NCBI GenBank assembly: GCA_029641185.1
Contig: JAPWGK010000001.1
Span: 3,236,501-3,300,500 of the forward strand
Direction of reading: 5' to 3'
Origin: Pseudofabraea citricarpa
Taxonomy: Eukaryota; Ascomycota; Leotiomycetes; Helotiales; Dermateaceae
DNA length: 64,000 nt
Both the position numbers and the translations under genes were made by a program. Under the pieces are notes generated by a model. That model did no database searches. It saw only the letters and a list, made by a program, of their open reading frames with translations, and was not told where the DNA came from. Shown one piece after another: positions 1 to 11,455 of the stretch (position 1 is the stretch's first letter; each line of letters opens with the position of its first letter).

Positions 1-505
1 GGGTAGCAGGAGTAGCTAGATTGTCAGTCAAGGTCTTCAAATTGCTGAATGATAACTGCATACCGCTGGTTCTAAGCTGTGATGCATAGTTGTGATATAA
101 CGATGTGGAAGTGGAGGTCGAGGCTGGAGTGGCAAGCTGGCGCTGAGTACCACTGACAAGAGAAGGTCTCGCTGATTTTGACGCAGAAGCCAGTTTACCC
201 ATTGAACTATCTACGGTACTTGATATCACGTCCTCGACAGGTGGAGGCCTGGAGGTTGTGGTAGGTGGTAAGGTCGGCCGCACGAAATCCTGCACAACAT
301 TGACCGTCGGGGCAGCTTGTTGGTTTCGAACCGGGCTCTGAGGAGGCGGCAGACGTCTTTGGGAAACTGGTCTCGGTGATTCTTCTATCGCATCCAAACT
401 GAGAGCTCCTCGCGATAGAGTAGTAGGCTCGCCCGCGCCCACGGGCGGAGTGACTTTACTTTGAAATAACCAAGAAATGTGATCGGAGAGGTTATGTCGA
501 GTCAT
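1..505 (-). CDS. N-terminus of a RecQ/Sgs1-type DNA helicase (partial)
   Basis: An open frame of 168 codons runs on the minus strand from an ATG at 503-505 to the left edge of the window without a stop. The protein begins MTRHNLSDHISWLFQSK. That opening resembles the conserved first residues of fungal RecQ helicases of the Sgs1/Rqh1/QDE-3 group, which unwind recombination intermediates in the nucleus. The rest visible here is the low-complexity, Pro/Ser/Thr-rich disordered stretch normally found before the helicase core. No helicase motif lies inside the window, so the identification rests on the N-terminal motif alone. Any protein with a similar short N-terminal helix would fit. The neighbour is a phosphatase on the same strand with 388 bp between them. 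Confidence 0.5.
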   Translation of the reverse strand, partial: MTRHNLSDHISWLFQSKVTPPVGAGEPTTLSRGALSLDAIEESPRPVSQRRLPPPQSPVRNQQAAPTVNVVQDFVRPTLPPTTTSRPPPVEDVISSTVDSSMGKLASASKSARPSLVSGTQRQLATPASTSTSTSLYHNYASQLRTSGMQLSFSNLKTLTDNLATPAT

Positions 506-893
506 GAGGTCTTGCTGGCGCACATTACTTCTGATAGGGCCATTGGTATAGTCCGTATCTCCTGATCGAGGGTTTAAACAGAGCCCAGTAAGTTCGAATC
601 GTTGTTGACGTTGGAGCAGGCCTGGTCATTAAAGTTTGATGTACCGCGACGCGATGTGAACGAGTTCGCGATGTGGTCACGTGGAGATATGAATCCCATT
701 TCACTTAATGTCTTGGCAGAAGTTCCGAGCTGCAAAGCTTGCTTGGTCTTGGTGATGCTGTGGGAGTGATCTAAAACGAACACAAGATTATTTTCAACTC
801 ATAATTAACAAGCCGCATACAGACGTACAGAACCTTTGGATATCTATAATTCTGGCTATGAACATTAACTAAAACATACATGATAACAACAAA
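506..893. other. Intergenic, helicase/phosphatase
   Basis: This 388-bp gap lies between two minus-strand genes. It should hold the promoter of the helicase-like gene and the 3' end of the phosphatase. A 69-codon minus-strand frame (574-783) has no recognisable content, and no splice join into the helicase frame was evident. I see nothing else. Confidence 0.5.
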
Positions 894-2835
894 TCAATTT
901 ATAGGAGCACCATCCACAATATCACCGTAGGGGACGGCCTCATAATCCCCATTGCAGGCATAATCAAACACTGCCTTTTCCATCTCTTTCTTCTGCACCT
1001 TGATAAAAGTCTCCAACTCGCACCAGCCATCAATTCTATCTGTGCCACATTCCTCAAAATTCCAGCCAAGGTGTAGTGTCCGTTGGTTGAGTATAAAGTG
1101 CACATATGTCGCTTCTTTACCCTCGACATAAGTGCGATTTATATCGAGTGGTTGCGGTGTCTTGATAATCTCGATGTCCAATCGTGCACCGAAAGGTTCC
1201 AAGTGACTTACTGTGAGGTTGTGTGGTCCTGGGTAAGAGGTTGTGGATAGGTGTTCAGCGAACTGTTTGAAGCCGAAAGCGGTCAGGATGGACATAATGT
1301 TTGTATCATGGGAGAAATCGAAATATAAAGATTGATTCAGAGGAAACGTCTCAGTATTATCGTCAAGAGTAGTGTTGATTTGAGATCCGGAATAACCCAG
1401 AGTATGATTCTCGAGACGAGCGATTGTTTCTTGCACATATCCCAGGCCGATAGCACGTCCAACAGGTGATTGGAAGGCTGATGACCCGGCAAAATAAAGA
1501 TCTATCCCGTAAGAGAATGATACCCACTCATCATAAGTGAAAAGGTTGCAGAATGCGCTGTATCCGTATGCAACCTTGTCCAATTAGCTTCCAATAGCGG
1601 TGGAGATAGGGTAGGAAAAACATACAGTTTCATACGGACACATTGTTTGAGCCGCATATGTGTCTTCTATTGTCCAATCGAGGCCCTCAATATGCGATTG
1701 AAATCGGGTTGTGGCATCTTGCAAGTATGTCTCAACCCACTCAGCCGTTGCGTTTCCGCCCCCTCGATTAGACTCAGCTCCTGCATTCTTGCATCCATAA
1801 TATCCCGCAAGCGAATTATTAAAACCTTTCTCCTCAATGATGACTTCTATGGTAGCGTTGTTGGTCCATTCAAGGCCGAAAAAGCCGGCCATGAAATATT
1901 CAGCACTCTACAAGCTGTCAGTAATCAAATTTAAGTAGGAGGGAAAAATCCAACCTTAAGCATTCGATCTTGTGTCGTCGTGCGGACGATTATTTTACTG
2001 TTTGGGTTATACAACTGGGCATATTGGTAATAGTGCAAGACACCAGATTCAAATAGTTCCTGGCGGCCTCTTGGAACCAGAATCTCGTAACCAAGCTCGT
2101 ACTTCCAGTCATTCAAGAAGGAATAGAGGCCGGTGGCTTTGAATTTGCCTGCATTCTCAGCAAGTTTGGTTCCAAGCAGAGCTACACTGCTATTCAGAGT
2201 AGGATATCTTGAACCATGTCGAGAAAGCATCTATTATCACATTAACATTCTTGATTCTCCTCGTGTTTTGAATCAGTACTTACCTGTACTTGTGATATGT
2301 TTGCTCCTGGGGGCAATGGGAATTCCGCAACACCAAATCCTACCGGATTAGGATGGTAGGGAGACAGTTGCCCCATAAGATTGAAGATACTCTGGTTTTG
2401 GTTCTGTCCCATAATTGGTTCTCCGGTTTCCAAGGGAGTATTTGGGACATAAGTCTCCGTGGCAGCGAAAGAAACAGGGTTTGTTTGAGCCAGAAATGGG
2501 GCTCTCCCCGTAGCCGTAGGCCCAGCCCATAGCTCAGGTGAGGTTTGGAAATACTGGGGGACTTTTGTTGTGGTTGTTGGATGGTGACCGGCTTGAGACG
2601 CAGATGCACGGTCATGTTGTTCCACAGCAAGAACTGCATTTTGTACTCCGCCAGCAGCCAGGGCCACGATCATAAGTCGATCCAAGTACATGATAGCAGA
2701 GAAATAGAAAAAGACACAAATGAAGAAGGCCAGAACTAGCACTTTCAACATATGTGCGTTACGAGAGGAGCTGTGGCTCCAAGATTGTCGTTCCGACATG
2801 CTGCGCGATTCAATATTCCACGACATCACTCCCAT
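894..2835 (-). CDS. Histidine acid phosphatase / 3-phytase-like, membrane-anchored
   Basis: Four exons (2835-2284, 2230-1955, 1907-1626, 1574-894), all joined in phase 0, give 596 residues. Introns are 53, 47 and 51 bp. The product belongs to the histidine phosphatase superfamily, clade 2, which removes phosphate from phytate or other monoesters through a phosphohistidine. Exon 2 opens with the nucleophile motif RHGSRYP, and the last exon holds the proton-donor motif SHDTN. The N-terminus has no classical cleavable signal. It has about 28 polar residues, then a long hydrophobic run (LKVLVLAFFICVFFYFSAIM), which suggests a type II membrane anchor. About 130 Ser/Thr/Pro/Gln-rich residues follow before the catalytic motif, longer than in secreted phytases. 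Several Asn-X-Ser/Thr sites fit a glycosylated secretory-pathway enzyme. The second intron uses the unusual donor GTTGGA. It is divergent from the alcohol dehydrogenase gene. True substrate unknown. Confidence 0.88.
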
Positions 2836-3361
2836 ACTTCAACGTTCTCAATACGGCTGTATTAGCATGCCGGCAAAGACTTCTGTCGGTTGGAAAGAAT
2901 GAACGAGAGATATATCGAATCCGGATGGACAGTTGTTGCTGTCAAGGGGTTGAGACCGCTCACAAGAATACAAGAATAGCTACCGTATGCCAAGCTTGGC
3001 TGAGACAGGGGTTGTCGCAAGGCTGCCAGTATTTACATGGACAAGGCTGTAAGGATACAACTTTAATTCCACGCTTCACTCACGAACACGGATGACTTTA
3101 TTCATCATTGCCTGGATATAGCACATCTAGACATGTAAGCCTACAGATAAGAAAACAAGTGGTACCTCCTGTTGTGGTAAAACCTTATATATGACGTCGA
3201 ACATGCTGAGTAGCCTTAACGCCGAACCCTCCCGAGCTTCCCATCTACCAAACCCGAATAACGCCGCAATATAAGTCGTAGCAAGTGCGCGTTGTTCAAA
3301 TCATTAGAAATATTATCTCATATTGCTCACATTAAAACTTTCAAACTTCATCAAACTCAGA
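2836..3361. promoter_or_regulatory. Divergent promoter region, phosphatase/alcohol dehydrogenase
   Basis: This 526-bp gap between two divergently transcribed genes should hold both promoters. It contains a TATA-like run followed directly by TGACGTCG at 3192-3199, which matches seven of eight bases of the CRE/ATF palindrome. Whether the site is used is inference. No further gene is visible. Confidence 0.4.
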
Positions 3362-4517
3362 ATGTTGACTCAAGAAGCCATCCCTCCAAAGATGCTTGCA
3401 GCTCAAGTCGTAGAGGTATTTCATCTCTTTCATATCACCATTACCTTTCAGCTAAAATAAATAGTACAACAAACCATACAAAATACATGAGGTACCTGTT
3501 CCCACAGATCTCGACGAGCATGACATGCTTGTTAAAATAGCCGCCGCTTCGCTGTGCCATACAGACGGCATGGTCCAAGCTGGTCTGTTCAAGACGAAGT
3601 TGCCATGCATTGCTTCACATGAAGGTGCAGGCACAGTAGCCGCTATCGGGTCTTCTGTTGAGGGTTTTCAGGTTGGCGACAGAATACTTTCTGCAATTGA
3701 ATACCATCGATGTGGAGTGTGTCCAGATTGTCTTGGTCCAGAATCCAACAGACAGTACTGTACTAAATCCGAAAGGCTTGGGGTCAGCAAGGACGGCTCT
3801 TTTGCAGAGTATCAGGTTGTTGATTCACGAGAATGCTGGCAACTACCTACGAACCTGAGTTTCCAGTCGGCGGCCCCATTGGCCTGTGCCGGTACATCTG
3901 TCTGGAGTGGCATTGTAAGAGCTAGGTTGAAGGCTGGTGAGACGCTGGCTATTGTTGGCGGCGGCGGAGGACTGGGCCACCTCGGCGTGCAGTTTGCAAA
4001 GGCCCTTGGCCTCGTCGTCATTGGGATCGATGCTCGGGATGAGGCGCTCCAGCTTGCTAAAGATTGCGGTGCCGATACTATTATCGATGCACGTCTACCG
4101 AGAGACGAGGTTGTCAAGCAAGTTCAGAATGTGACTGGGGGACAAGGGGCTGATGCTACTCTCAATGTCTCTGACCACGACAGTGCTGCTTCCACTGCTG
4201 TAGGGGTGACGAAAATGCATGGTATAATGGTTCAGATCGCACAGCCATCAAATGTTAGTGTACCATTCGAAGAACTCGTTTTCCGAGACGTTAGAATTCA
4301 TGGAAGTCTCATCAGCTCTAGAGAAGAAGCTGAAACGATGCTTGAGCTAGTATCGAAGCATGGCATCAAAGTAAGAACAAATCCATTCAAAGGCTTGAAA
4401 GAGCTCCCTAGGGCTGTTGAGCTCGCACACTCGGGTGAGATGAAGGGCAAACCGGTAATTCTAATTGATGAACGAGCGATCGAGAAAGAGAAAGCAGCGG
4501 GGGTCAAGTTGATCTAA
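3362..4517 (+). CDS. Zinc-type alcohol dehydrogenase
   Basis: Two exons (3362-3415, 3465-4517) separated by a 49-bp intron give 368 residues, the usual length for the family. The enzyme is a cytosolic medium-chain dehydrogenase that oxidises or reduces alcohols and aldehydes with NAD(P)H. Catalytic zinc ligands are visible at Cys49 (SLCHTDGM) and His70-Glu71 (SHEGAG). Structural-zinc cysteines lie at 101, 104, 107 and 117, the last spacing slightly longer than in the classical enzymes. The Rossmann motif reads GGGGGLGHLG. The start at 3362 was chosen because the short first exon supplies the conserved AQVVE(Y/F)NKPYK opening. The acceptor is the AG at 3463-3464, because the nearer AG leaves an in-frame stop. 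A second in-frame ATG lies ten codons downstream. Substrate cannot be told from sequence. Confidence 0.9.
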
Positions 4518-4931
4518 TAATCTGATGAAGAGATATTTTCATATGGTGGGAAATGTCTTGTACTGATGGATACAATGGTTGAGATTTATTGGCTTTAAAA
4601 GCAAAAAAAAATTCTTCTAACTGTAGCAGATTTAAATAAATGACTCCAAGTAGGGGTTGTACTTATGCGAAGAGAAGATAAGCGAGGCACGATTGAAGTG
4701 ACAAAACATGTACAAGTGTTGATTGCTATGAAATTAAGGTAGTACAAAAGAATGAAAGGTGGTTCTGAAAAGTTCCATCGAGGAGTAACAAGATCAAGAC
4801 ACCAGGTCTTAGAAATCTACAAGAAGAGAAGAAGTTTCGAGCGAGCGAGCCAAAATTACAAATGAGAAACAAGGGAAAACTTCAACACAGTGAAACTATG
4901 AAGATCCTCCGCGCTTCCTTAGAAGATGGCC
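4518..4931. other. Intergenic, converging 3' ends
   Basis: A 414-bp stretch between the converging dehydrogenase and SWIM-protein genes. It holds their 3' untranslated regions. It contains a short A run near 4602 and nothing else that I recognise. Confidence 0.5.
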
Positions 4932-6275
4932 TCACTTCATCAATCGCTTGTGTGGCCTCTCCATTCCCTCGCCGGATCTTTTACTGGCAACACTGCCTTT
5001 CAAGAGCGTGATGCGTTCGTTGAGCTTCTTGACAAATTCTGGAGTTGCATCGTCGCCGATTTCATCTCGAATTGCGGCCAACTCATCAACAACATCTACG
5101 GCTGCATTTCCTATGTTATGAAATGCATCCACTAGAAGATAACCCTTTGTGTTGAAGTTAGATTTTGAGCTTATGAGAAGCGCATAGAGGTTCCGATTGA
5201 CTTCGGTCTCCCCTGGTCGTGGTATGTAATTCCACGTGACGCGTTTGGAGATATCAAAGTTGTGCTGAACAACCTCTTGAAGAATCATCTTCAGCACCTG
5301 GGCTGCCTTCTTGCTTGATTTCAAATCCAAGGGAGTGAAAGTAGCATTAACAATAGAGTTGACAATATCGAACAGGACTTTTGCACACCAGGTAGGGTCA
5401 TGTTCCCCCTCGCCTTCCCTGTTACTGGGGCCACGCTGAACGTACTCGTCGTATAACTTGAAGGTATGTTCCGCCTTAGCACCCCTCTTGTAGAAGTAGT
5501 CGAGTGTTTGTTCTTCCCTCGGCACAAGGGTTTTGAATCGATAAAGGACGTCGTCGTCGCGCAGAAGAAGACGGCATAGGGTTGCTTCAAGATCCCGAGG
5601 TACCAGTATGTCGTCATCTGAGAAGTCATGCCCGAAAATATCGGTTCTATACTCTTCTGCGATAGAGGGGGAGAGTGTGGCCATAATATCCCGCACAATA
5701 TCCTCTCTTTTTTGATCTCTACCTGGAAACCTAGGATTCTGCTTTTTAAGCTCCCATTCAGATGTGGGTGCATCTGTGGGATCCTCCACATATTCCCAAT
5801 GCATTCGATCAGCTAGTCGACTAAGGCTAATGTTGTCGATATGCTTGTAGAATGTATCGCCTTGTCGCTTCATCTTCTGCATCTGGTCTATGAACCAAAC
5901 TTTGTGCTGGCACTGACGTCTTCCTTCTTCGCAAGAGCACAGAGGGCTTCTATCCCTAGAGATATGAAGTTCGTTCCTCTCAATGTCCGCAGCCACCACT
6001 TGAAATATGAAGTGGTCAGCGCTGGACGTGCAAAACTCAACGGCAAAGACAGTTGTTTCGTCATCGGCTTCCTCGTCTTCATCCTCGTCTTCATCCTCCT
6101 CTGCATCCTCATCCTTATCCTCCCCTTCATCCTCCTCTGATTCATCGCTGCCAGACATGTCATTCTCAGAATAATAGTGTGGTTCATCCTGAGGGGGTTG
6201 TCTAGTTCTCTGGCCTGAAGTCTCCATACTGGGAGAGATTGAAAGGTGGCTGAAATTGGAGATTGGTTCAGACAT
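4932..6275 (-). CDS. SWIM zinc-finger protein
   Basis: A single exon of 447 residues. After a Ser/Gln/Pro-rich N-terminus, residues about 45-74 are almost pure Asp/Glu. A SWIM-type zinc-binding motif follows, with ligands Cys113, Cys115, Cys122 and His124 (CxC...CxH). SWIM domains bind DNA or protein partners and occur in nuclear proteins. Combined with the acidic tract, this suggests a nuclear chromatin-associated or regulatory protein, which is inference. The remainder is helical and charged, with no domain that I recognise. The ATG at 6275 is the first in frame. The gene converges on the alcohol dehydrogenase. Similar uncharacterised SWIM proteins are known in filamentous ascomycetes. Confidence 0.8.
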   Translation of the reverse strand: MSEPISNFSHLSISPSMETSGQRTRQPPQDEPHYYSENDMSGSDESEEDEGEDKDEDAEEDEDEDEDEEADDETTVFAVEFCTSSADHFIFQVVAADIERNELHISRDRSPLCSCEEGRRQCQHKVWFIDQMQKMKRQGDTFYKHIDNISLSRLADRMHWEYVEDPTDAPTSEWELKKQNPRFPGRDQKREDIVRDIMATLSPSIAEEYRTDIFGHDFSDDDILVPRDLEATLCRLLLRDDDVLYRFKTLVPREEQTLDYFYKRGAKAEHTFKLYDEYVQRGPSNREGEGEHDPTWCAKVLFDIVNSIVNATFTPLDLKSSKKAAQVLKMILQEVVQHNFDISKRVTWNYIPRPGETEVNRNLYALLISSKSNFNTKGYLLVDAFHNIGNAAVDVVDELAAIRDEIGDDATPEFVKKLNERITLLKGSVASKRSGEGMERPHKRLMK

Positions 6276-7334
6276 GAGGGAATCTTGTTGTGGTGATGAG
6301 ACATTTTGATGTGGATTGTACGTGCCTTTTTATTCTCTCCAGTTTGGTCAGGATACCGTCCTTCTGCCTACGACGAGTTCTGAAGAGTCAGTGTGAAGGT
6401 ATGGCATGTTGGTAGCAACAGTAACTCAGCCTGTCTCCTTCTCTTCTTCATCGGCGCGTAAAAAAAGGTCTCTTGGGAGAGGCCGCAGAGATGGCCGCAT
6501 CAAACAGCTGAGGCTTTTTGATTGTGATATCATGATGTTGGATTGGCGAGGAGCTTTGACACGGGAATCGATAGAACAAAGCACTGTGAAGACAATGGGG
6601 ATTGTGCTGCTACTGCTGGCGAGCTGTACGAGTGCGGCACTGCTCACAATTGCAGTCATGTCACGACGATAAGAGCATAGGGGGCCGAATGATGATAGTC
6701 GGGTTGTGGAGGGTCAAGGCAATCGTGATGGGCACGAGCACACATCGCGGAAGAGTTGAGATCTGGGGCTGCATCCTTGTACCGACCGGCCAACGCTACC
6801 GGCCGCTACAGACCGAAGGACAACGCTACACTGCTTTTTAGGCGCAAGCGACCAGGGACTAGGCTGACAGCTGAAGTCGCTTCCTCCCTCTCCCTTTCTC
6901 GCTTTCTCAACTCTCCCTCTTCCACACCTCCACTCTTCCACTCTTCCAGAACATCGCTCGGGGGTTCTTCGCGGCTCCAGCCCTGAGGTCCCTGTGAGGC
7001 CCTGTGAGTCCCCTGAACCGACGCATTCTCACAAGGCTCTGGGTTGCCGTTGTTGCTACTCGTAAACGGGCTCATCACCACCAAGCAAAACTGCAACAGC
7101 AATGCAGCAAGGCTCCACACACTCCTGTTCTGTCCACAGCCTCTTCCATGGCCCCCATGACCAACTGCCGGATTCTGTCGCCCCTTCGGTCACATTACTC
7201 ACTGTTCGTCCCATCCTACCTCACTCATTACCACGCACGGTATGACATGTGTTGCTGTCGAGGTACGAGAGGTGGAGAAATGTTGGAATTGCACCTCTCG
7301 CGGGTAGGCTGCTATGCTCGCTCTCCTTCATATC

Positions 7335-7358
7335 GATTGATTGATTGATTGATTGATT
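7335..7358. repeat. (GATT)6 microsatellite
   Basis: Six perfect head-to-tail GATT units in a non-coding stretch. Length variation between isolates would be expected. Confidence 0.9.
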
Positions 7359-9593
7359 CTCCCGCCAGAAGCATCTCGTGGCCGTAGCTGCACACTCATC
7401 CGGCCATCCCCAACATGGGCGTGCTCGTCAAATTCTTCCAGTCATATCTGCGGAGGAGGAGAGATGGTGGTGTGCTGGCAGCCAGTTCCCCATACTTGGT
7501 CAATATTGCTGCGCCGTAGAGTTCATCACCGCGATCGATTCGGGATCTGAGAGACGGTTTGGGGGCTGCTGTACTGCACCGCAGAGAGTTTGGTACCCAC
7601 CATCGCCCACTCCCGGAACTTGGCCATGGGCACCTTCGTGGTCACGTTGTTGGGCCCTTTTGGCGCAATCCCGAACCCTGCCAGCGAACAGGCGCCAATC
7701 GCAAGCGACCACCCAGGCTGCCACCTCAGCTGAGTCCCGCCAGAGAGGATAATGGGAGATCAACCACTTCGGCTCCATCGCCCAGCTCTGCACCACACGA
7801 GAAGCTGAAAGTCACAAGAAGGGGATTCTGCTCAAACTCGATCGCCCTGACTCTGAAGCTGAAAGACGAACTGTTTCAGACTCTTGAAACCTTCTTTAAT
7901 TAGCACTGCGCTTTTGGTTCCTTGCAGATTGCAGATTGAAGATTCATCCGAAGGCCGTCTGTGACTTCCAAGTGGTCTTCCTTTGAGCCCAAGCCCTTCG
8001 TGGCAACTGCAGGTGTTGCCAGCATCCGAGCCCAGCCTTCGTAAGGCTACCACTTGGAATCTACCAAAGTACAAGATGCAATTTCATTCTTTTGTCTTTT
8101 TGCGGGTCTGCAAGGGCTGCTGCCTCCTCTACTTCCCCCTCAGCCCTGGATTTGGAAGTTGGAATTCAATGGTAATTGTACCATTGAAGACCTCTACTCG
8201 GTCATACCGACGTTATCAATGGAACCTTCTTATGGCCGCTCAGAAGTCGGCCACTGGCAGCTGTGAAGCAAATATCCTGTCTCATTGGTAGCCGGCCGGG
8301 TATGATATCATTTCCAAAGAGGTTTGACTGGAAACAAATGGTATGAAGGAGGATTTGGAGTCATCTCAGCGTCCCAATTATCGACGAAAGTACTTGGATC
8401 AGGTGAAGGTGGAGAGAACTTCTCTCTCCGACCCTTGCGTTGGTGACATTGAGCTAGATATTCCACATATCTGCAAGTCCGCCAAGACCTTCCCAAAACA
8501 GCACAGTGAAGTTATCTCCAAGACCACAAGACGTGGTAGAGCATATGGAAACTGCCGTGATCGGACTGGAAACAAACCTGACTGGGTGAAATGCCCACCA
8601 TCCCTCTATTGTCAAGAGAGAATGTGTTTGGTCTCGAGATTACTGCTTGTCAGTGGCGCGATTATGGCCTACTGTTGGGACCTATCACCTTTCACAGACG
8701 CCCTGCTCAAGAAATTGAATCCTGCAGTAAAGGCAAAATAGAAAGGAGATAGTGACGACGGCGGCCAAGTTGCTTCTGATATTTTGCCGCCGGTGAGTCA
8801 CTTCATTGCCATACGGGGCCAATCTAGTCATTCCATCCGTTCATCATCTATACCACTGTTAGTTTACAGTGCTCAAATCATCGCCTGACTGACAGGACCT
8901 TCTATGAAGTTCTATCCGTCCCTCACCAGGCTCATTAAGGAAGTCTATGATTCACCGAGCGCTTAAACTTGATCTTCTGAGAAGCTCCTATACACTGCGT
9001 GTGTTGGAATGTCTTGCGGTGTTTGCCGTTAGAAGGCAGGTAATTACGGATACTGCGGCTTCTCTCTGAAGCTGACTTTGCATGTCGTCATAATCATTTC
9101 ATATCAAGAAGGCTAAAAGGGAAATAGATGGTTCTCTCCTATTCATAGGTACTTCTTGTTGTATCAGCATATTCTTTCTGAGTGAGTTTGTTTCACACAT
9201 CACACGAACATTTTATTCTTCCTGTCCTTATAATATTACACATCCATGATAAGGCACTGAACACCAGTTCATGTCAACTAGCTGGACAATACCTTTCTCC
9301 TCCATGTCTTACTTTGATCGATTTCTAGGTAGAAGGATGGAGATAGATAGGCCAGTTATCTCTATTGTTAAAACCCTACTCGCTTGATCTCAGCAGTTCA
9401 CCTACTGCTATCAGTCGATTTCCTAGCGAGAACACTCTCTATGATCAGTTACTCTTTCACAAGATATAATGTAGCATTATTCAGTGGTGTTTTTGCGATC
9501 ATCCTACTAGGTATTTACATCTACATGTGTTTCCCTCAAGTTCAGCGACGGTTTTTCACACTGTTGTCGTTGTTCCTAATTACTAATGGCATC

Positions 9594-9612
9594 AAAAAAA
9601 AAAAAAAAAAAA
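9594..9612. repeat. Poly(A) run
   Basis: A run of about 19 adenines in non-coding DNA. It interrupts a hydrophobic open frame and argues against that frame being a gene. I see no target-site duplication that would make it the tail of a retroposed copy. Confidence 0.8.
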
Positions 9613-10466
9613 GGTCAACAACCATTTGCTTACTTCTTCGAAAAAGCGATATAACTGGAGATGTCATTCTCATTTTCGGCTGTACTATAAGCATCCACTT
9701 AACGTGCTCCGGCTTCTATTTACTCCTTCCCTCTACCCACTCTTCCTCTATTCGTTCGAACTTTTAGTGAAGAGTAGTGGATATTGGTCTTACGTCATTA
9801 GCTATTAGCCCTAATCCTGTTGAACACACTGTTTGCCCTTTGGTGGGTTGTCGATGTCAGAAGTCCATTACGGTATCATGTCCTGCGAAGTGACTGGAGT
9901 TAAGCAAAGAGTGTATCATACCACAGGGGATGTTATAAACAGTGGATAAGTATCACTTCACTGCCGTTGCCAGTGCTATTGCAACTGAAACTGCGAAATT
10001 GATTATATATTTTTCTAGCAAGGGAATTGCTCGAGTTAATTATCTCAGCTCTCTAAACTCCTGCTGTCTGTGTGGTTAATTATCTGTTTAGTTGGTTGTT
10101 CTTCAAGCATTACCTTCGGCTGACGATCTTAGCTTTCATCTTTTTTTCTTTCGCTCAAGCTCCCTTGCCAGCCTGGTCACATGCATTCATGGTATTCTCG
10201 TTTCCATCTCCACAAAAACACGGAATGCCTCGTCAATTGCCAACCCTCTACCATATTACGTATCTTCCTAGCAACAAGCAATCTCCGTCATCTATAATTC
10301 GGTGGAGAGAAATTAAACAAAGAGTAAAAGAAGTGAGGTTGCAATCAGGAAATACTTGCCTCTACCTGGACGACAACCATGCTTTGGAACAATTTCATGG
10401 AATAGTGCGACTGTGGGATTTTCCTCATCTCTACCTCTGCAGATGCGTTTTATTCTTTTGCTTCTG

Positions 10467-10629
10467 TGGCGTCTGTCCATGCCATAAAAGTTGGGAGATC
10501 ATAGAGCATGTGCGCTCGCTACTTTGGGGTTTTCTTTTCTCCTCTTCTTCAATCCCACAAATGTCATCCCGTTTTCGTCTTCCACCTTTTGGGCGTCTGT
10601 TCATACCAAGATGTTGGGAGATCATAGAG
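10467..10629. repeat. 39-bp duplication, copies 123 bp apart
   Basis: Two similar copies, about 10467-10506 and 10590-10629, share the exact 17-mer GTTGGGAGATCATAGAG (starting at 10490 and 10613) and a looser upstream match around GCGTCTGT. The 123-bp offset is divisible by three, so a minus-strand open frame across it contains a matching peptide repeat around SMISQ. Confidence 0.7.
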
Positions 10630-10876
10630 TAAGTTTCTTGTGGGAGTTTCCTCTCCTCTTCCCTCCTCACTCTACCCCTCTTCTCTTTCGACCCCTCCAC
10701 AAATATTGAGATTCTCCTCTTGTGCTTTTGGAGGCCGGTGATCTGTAGCCTGTTTGCACGGACGATGGAGGATGACCGGGCCACCACCACGTAAAGTCCC
10801 AAGCTTCGTCGCAACAGTGATAACATTATGTTGGATCTTCCTTTTGGGGGCTTGTTTGAATAAGTAGCGTCAGGTA

Positions 10877-10904
10877 GTGATTAACGTGATTAACGTGATT
10901 AACG
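10877..10904. repeat. Three tandem GTGATTAAC units
   Basis: A 9-bp unit is repeated three times in direct orientation in non-coding DNA. It could be a cluster of protein-binding sites, but nothing shows that. Confidence 0.75.
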
Positions 10905-11455
10905 AGAAGGAGGGGTTGTTCGGGGTCGAACCTGGCCTGGCCTGGCCTTGCTCGTTGGTTCTTCGGCACGAAAAGGAATGGATGTTGGGGGTTTAAGCGC
11001 CTCGTCAAGAAGCACACGACTGGCTGGGTTGCATACAAGATGATTTTTGACTGCATCGGATTTGTGGAAAACGCCATGTTCGTATTGGAATTTGGGTGGC
11101 TGTTATTACTAGAGGGTGTTATAGCTAAGGGAAGTTTTTATGGCTTTTTGTCGAGTGGGGATGCACATTTCTATGGTTGCATCGCAACTCGCTTGGGTAG
11201 AAATGGATAGAGTGTGTATGTGCTCGCTCGCAACTATCAGAGCCACCGCCTGTTTGGCAAGGCATAATCTCTACCTACTTCATATCTCAAGAAATATACA
11301 CGTCCCTTTAACCATCCTCCAATGCCATGCAAAAATGAAGCCCAAAGGGCCCAAACCCAGCCCGCCCCCAAAAGAAAACGCCCTCGCTAAGGTTCACACG
11401 CACATTTTTTCCCAATAAGCGCCCACGCATATCATCATCATCATCATCACCGCCA

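Larger units (their letters stand above)
6276..11455. other. Gene-poor interval of about 5.2 kb
   Basis: I found no convincing protein gene here on either strand. Open frames up to 186 codons exist (for example 10072-10632 plus and 10431-10826 minus), but they lack recognisable domains, good starts or splice patterns. Base composition looks normal, unlike the RIP block that begins at 13 kb. The interval holds a GATT microsatellite (7335-7358), an A run (about 9594-9612), three 9-bp tandem units (10877-10904) and a dispersed 39-bp duplication (10467-10629). It could hold long non-coding transcripts, long untranslated leaders or decayed genes. Confidence 0.5.

Noticed and set aside
574..783. 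Extra upstream exon of the helicase-like gene
   Set aside because: The MTRHNL start at 505 matches the family start, and no fitting splice junction links the two.
7004..8741. Overlapping plus-strand frames of 60-132 codons
   Set aside because: There are several competing frames, no domains, and no splice pattern joining them into one protein.
9384..9767. Hydrophobic 127-codon frame as a membrane protein
   Set aside because: It is interrupted by a long adenine run read as Lys codons and has no family signature.
10072..10632. 186-codon plus-strand frame
   Set aside because: It opens at a GTG, has no domain, and overlaps a duplication and an opposite-strand frame of equal weakness.
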